Under the pieces are notes generated by a model. That model searched no databases. It had not been told where the DNA came from and worked only from the letters and a program-made list of their open reading frames with translations. Below are positions 7,556-9,368 of a DNA stretch of 9,368 nucleotides, piece by piece. How positions within the stretch are numbered: position 1 is the first letter of the stretch; each line of letters begins with the position of its first letter. The DNA lies in assembly GCA_002426025.1 (NCBI GenBank), contig DINP01000130.1, positions 1 to 9,368 of the forward strand. The letters are read 5' to 3'. This DNA comes from Bacteroidales bacterium UBA5537 (GTDB lineage: Bacteria; Bacteroidota; Bacteroidia; Bacteroidales; Lentimicrobiaceae). The translations under genes and the position numbers were made by a program.

Positions 7556-7640
7556 AAATACCCCGAAGAACCAACCTAATAATTATTAATTGTTAGTTGT
7601 TCGTTATTAACTGCCTTATAGGCCAGTGGCTGATTGATTG

Positions 7641-7675
7641 CTCTGGACTCCATGCACTGTGCCCTGAGCTCTAAG
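7641..7675. repeat. degenerate 7-bp tandem repeat, five units
   Basis: Read on the plus strand in steps of seven, the units are CTCTGGA (7641), CTCCATG (7648), CACTGTG (7655), CCCTGAG (7662) and CTCTAAG (7669). Every unit has C at positions 1 and 3, four of five have T at position 4, and four of five end in G. The array stops 4 bp from the phosphofructokinase stop codon. Two similar heptads, CTCTGAG and CCCCTAA, occur on the minus strand at 7464-7451, at the other end of the spacer. The rest of 7455-7679 is AT-rich and I see no gene in it. Confidence 0.5.
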
Positions 7676-7679
7676 CCAT

Positions 7680-8900
7680 TTATTCCCAATTCAGGATTTT
7701 CCTGAAATCGTAATTCTCCGGATCGGGAATATATTTCTTGGCGGCCTCATAATCATTTGGTTCAATATATTGCAAGCTTTCGTTGAATACCATTTTTGAT
7801 TTCTGGGATTCCATATTTACAAGCCTTGGTTTAACTTTACCATGCTCATCTTCAACGTCTTTAAGGTACAGTGGCGAAATATCACCAGTATGTCCACTAA
7901 CCACCATACAACTGGTCAAACCCTGATCGAATAAATGCTTAACGCCAATGCCCATCAGTGCACAATAAAGCATATCGAAAGCGATAGGTTGAACGCAGCG
8001 GAGTTCGTATCCAAGCTCAACCGGTCGGCTTTTAACATCAAGTTTCAGTTGCTTTATATGCTGCTGCAATAGCAGGTTAAAGATGTGTGCTTTGCTTACA
8101 TTTCCAAGTTCGGGATGGCCGTGATCGTCGTAAGTAAAACTAATATTGGTTGACTTGATTTCCTCGTCGGTCATAAAGTGAAAAACGCCTTCGCTGATAA
8201 TTGCCACACCATAATCAATACCCAGTAATTTACGTTTGATCATAGCAGAAACAATAAGCCTCAATATCCGGTCGAAAGTAACTTCAACTTTGTTGAACAT
8301 TTCAGGAATGATAATCATGGGGTAGTGGCAGGCTGCGCCAATACCGAATGCCAGGTGGCCGGCTTCGCGGCCCATAGCCGATACAACAAACCAGTTACCG
8401 CTGGTGCGGGCATCTTCATACACCGTGGTTGCCAAACGTACTCCTTCCTGCTTTGCACTCTGGTAGCCAAAGGTAGGAATGCCGTCGGGCAGGGGAAGGT
8501 CGTTGTCAATAGTTTTTGGAACGTGAATATTCTGAATATTTACGTTATTGGCCGCCAAAAATTTTGAAATGCGATTGGCTGTTGATGCGGTATCATCGCC
8601 ACCAATGGTAACCAGTAGTTTTACATTATTATCTATAAAAAAGGAAGTATTGAAATCCTGATCTTTTGGCTTGTGGCGACTCATCACCAGCGCGGATCCC
8701 CCTTGATTGTGTATTTTATCAGCCAGTGCAAAGTCAATATCCACTATGTCGGGCTGGTCGGTAAAAAGTGTTTTATAACCCTGGTGCAGGCCGATAACAC
8801 GGTAACCGTCTTTAAGAAATACTTTGCTTACTGAAGAGATAACAGAGTTAATGCCGGGTGCAGGACCACCACCTGCCAGAATTGCAATAGAGCCTTTCAT
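7680..8900 (-). CDS. pfp: 6-phosphofructokinase, predicted pyrophosphate-dependent
   Basis: This 406-residue enzyme of the PFK-A superfamily interconverts fructose 6-phosphate and fructose 1,6-bisphosphate in the cytosol. Motifs in order are GGGPAPGINSVI (10-21), GGDDT (100-104), PKTIDND (128-134) with catalytic base D132, MGREAGHLAFG (176-186), IIPE (197-200), ISEGV (235-239) and GYELRCVQP (297-305). In ATP-dependent enzymes the first phosphate-binding loop reads GGDGS and the second PGTIDND. Here both diagnostic positions are changed, D103 instead of Gly and K129 instead of Gly, the established signature of PPi-dependent enzymes. The length fits the approximately 400-residue PPi-PFK group, not the 320-residue PfkA or 550-residue plant-like forms. 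A PPi enzyme is reversible and can serve glycolysis and gluconeogenesis. The ATG at 8900 directly precedes the first beta strand (KGSIAILAGGGPAPG), so the start is firm. The gene has its own leader and looks monocistronic, or could be read through from the MFS gene 135 bp upstream. The pyrophosphate assignment is inferred from residues, not measured. Confidence 0.9.
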   Translation of the reverse strand: MKGSIAILAGGGPAPGINSVISSVSKVFLKDGYRVIGLHQGYKTLFTDQPDIVDIDFALADKIHNQGGSALVMSRHKPKDQDFNTSFFIDNNVKLLVTIGGDDTASTANRISKFLAANNVNIQNIHVPKTIDNDLPLPDGIPTFGYQSAKQEGVRLATTVYEDARTSGNWFVVSAMGREAGHLAFGIGAACHYPMIIIPEMFNKVEVTFDRILRLIVSAMIKRKLLGIDYGVAIISEGVFHFMTDEEIKSTNISFTYDDHGHPELGNVSKAHIFNLLLQQHIKQLKLDVKSRPVELGYELRCVQPIAFDMLYCALMGIGVKHLFDQGLTSCMVVSGHTGDISPLYLKDVEDEHGKVKPRLVNMESQKSKMVFNESLQYIEPNDYEAAKKYIPDPENYDFRKILNWE

Positions 8901-8987
8901 AAAAAATTGATTTTATTATTACTGTGAAGCTTTTACTGATTCTCCCAGTAATTGCATGATTTCAAAATTTGTTGATTCAGAGAAAAG

Positions 8988-8995
8988 CAAATTTA
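8988..8995 (-). promoter_or_regulatory. candidate -7 promoter box of the phosphofructokinase gene
   Basis: The minus strand reads TAAATTTG, an exact TAnnTTTG match, 87 bp before the ATG at 8900. The predicted leader of about 80 nt contains a small inverted repeat (TTACTG 8933-8938, CAGTAA 8946-8951) and a T-rich run just before the start. No convincing -33 element is seen, and AT-rich spacers give such matches by chance. Confidence 0.4.
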
Positions 8996-9035
8996 AAGAG
9001 ATTAATGTTTGCCTGATCGTTAAATGTTCCGGTAT

Positions 9036-9368
9036 TTATGAACTTTTCGGCTTCAGATATCTGTTAAACAGCAGTAGCCCGATTATAGTCGCTACGCCAA
9101 TCATGCTGAAAATAAACCACAGCAATCCGGGCCGGCCCAAGCCATCGACAAAATGTACATACATTGTGGCGCCAAGTATGCCGCCAATCCCACTTCCGAT
9201 TACTCCGTAAAGAAACGAGTAGCCGAGATAGAGTGCTTTTTTGTCGGGCGGGGCTATCAGGCCAATATAGGAGATGAATTTTGGATGGGCGGTCATTTCG
9301 CCAATGGAAAAAATAACAAGTCCAGCGATAAATACCCATGCATAGGTTGAGATTGCAAGTATTCCCAT
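9036..9368 (-). CDS. MFS transporter, C-terminal fragment (5' end outside window)
   Basis: The 110 residues visible are the end of a polytopic membrane protein. Three hydrophobic helices can be seen: around residues 8-26 (ending IGEM), 46-70 (Gly-rich, YGVIGSGIGGILGA) and 82-101, followed by a short basic tail RYLKPKSS. The GEM-x-HPKF segment after the first helix, a Gly-rich helix next and a final helix with a basic cytoplasmic end resemble TM10-TM12 of major facilitator transporters, perhaps of the peptide/POT-like type. The ATG at the very edge (9368) is most likely internal, since the family is normally 400-500 residues with 12 helices, so the gene continues past the window. The substrate cannot be told. 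It is read toward the phosphofructokinase gene on the same strand, with a 135-bp gap. Confidence 0.7.
   Translation of the reverse strand: MGILAISTYAWVFIAGLVIFSIGEMTAHPKFISYIGLIAPPDKKALYLGYSFLYGVIGSGIGGILGATMYVHFVDGLGRPGLLWFIFSMIGVATIIGLLLFNRYLKPKSS

Noticed and set aside
8933..8951. Inverted repeat TTACTG/CAGTAA in the phosphofructokinase leader as a riboswitch or attenuator
   Set aside because: A single 6-bp stem with a 7-nt loop and no further structure; this is expected by chance in such a leader.
1..9368. Defence system, toxin-antitoxin pair, biosynthetic cluster or mobile element
   Set aside because: All substantial genes belong to known housekeeping or transport families; the spacers are 225 bp or less and hold no additional supported gene, direct-repeat array with spacers, or transposase.

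Overview
This window looks like ordinary chromosomal housekeeping DNA from a member of the Bacteroidota, probably a Bacteroidales-like or related environmental lineage. The evidence is promoter boxes of the Bacteroidota type (TAnnTTTG, for example TACCTTTG at 26-33 and 6452-6459), an absence of strong Shine-Dalgarno sequences before most starts, moderate GC in the genes with AT-rich spacers, and protein variants that fit this phylum. I see no rRNA, tRNA, CRISPR array, insertion sequence, integrase or phage gene.

Layout from left to right. A promoter and a 650-residue ABC-F ATPase lie on the plus strand (62-2014). Its stop codon directly abuts the stop codon of a three-gene minus-strand cluster. 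Read in transcription order, that cluster is a 12-TM RND/MMPL-type exporter (6281-3879), glucose-1-phosphate thymidylyltransferase rmlA (3856-2999) and a trans-polyprenyl diphosphate synthase (2992-2015), with gaps of only 22 and 6 bp. A divergent intergenic region (6282-6497) carries promoter candidates for the exporter cluster and for a plus-strand D-2-hydroxyacid dehydrogenase of the phosphoglycerate dehydrogenase type (6498-7454). A 225-bp AT-rich convergent spacer (7455-7679) then holds a perfect 10-bp hairpin, further palindromes and a short degenerate 7-bp tandem repeat. Beyond it, on the minus strand, are a phosphofructokinase with the residues of the pyrophosphate-dependent type (8900-7680), a 135-bp leader with a promoter candidate, and the C-terminal end of an MFS transporter that runs off the window at 9368.

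Functionally the genes are mixed: translation (ABC-F), envelope and isoprenoid supply (exporter, dTDP-sugar precursor, prenyl diphosphate), and central carbon metabolism (PPi-type phosphofructokinase, hydroxyacid dehydrogenase). I find no convincing undescribed multi-gene system. The points most worth a second look are the PPi signature of the phosphofructokinase, the heptanucleotide repeat beside its stop codon, the promoter box embedded in a perfect inverted repeat at 6448-6465, and the tight exporter-rmlA-prenyl synthase grouping.
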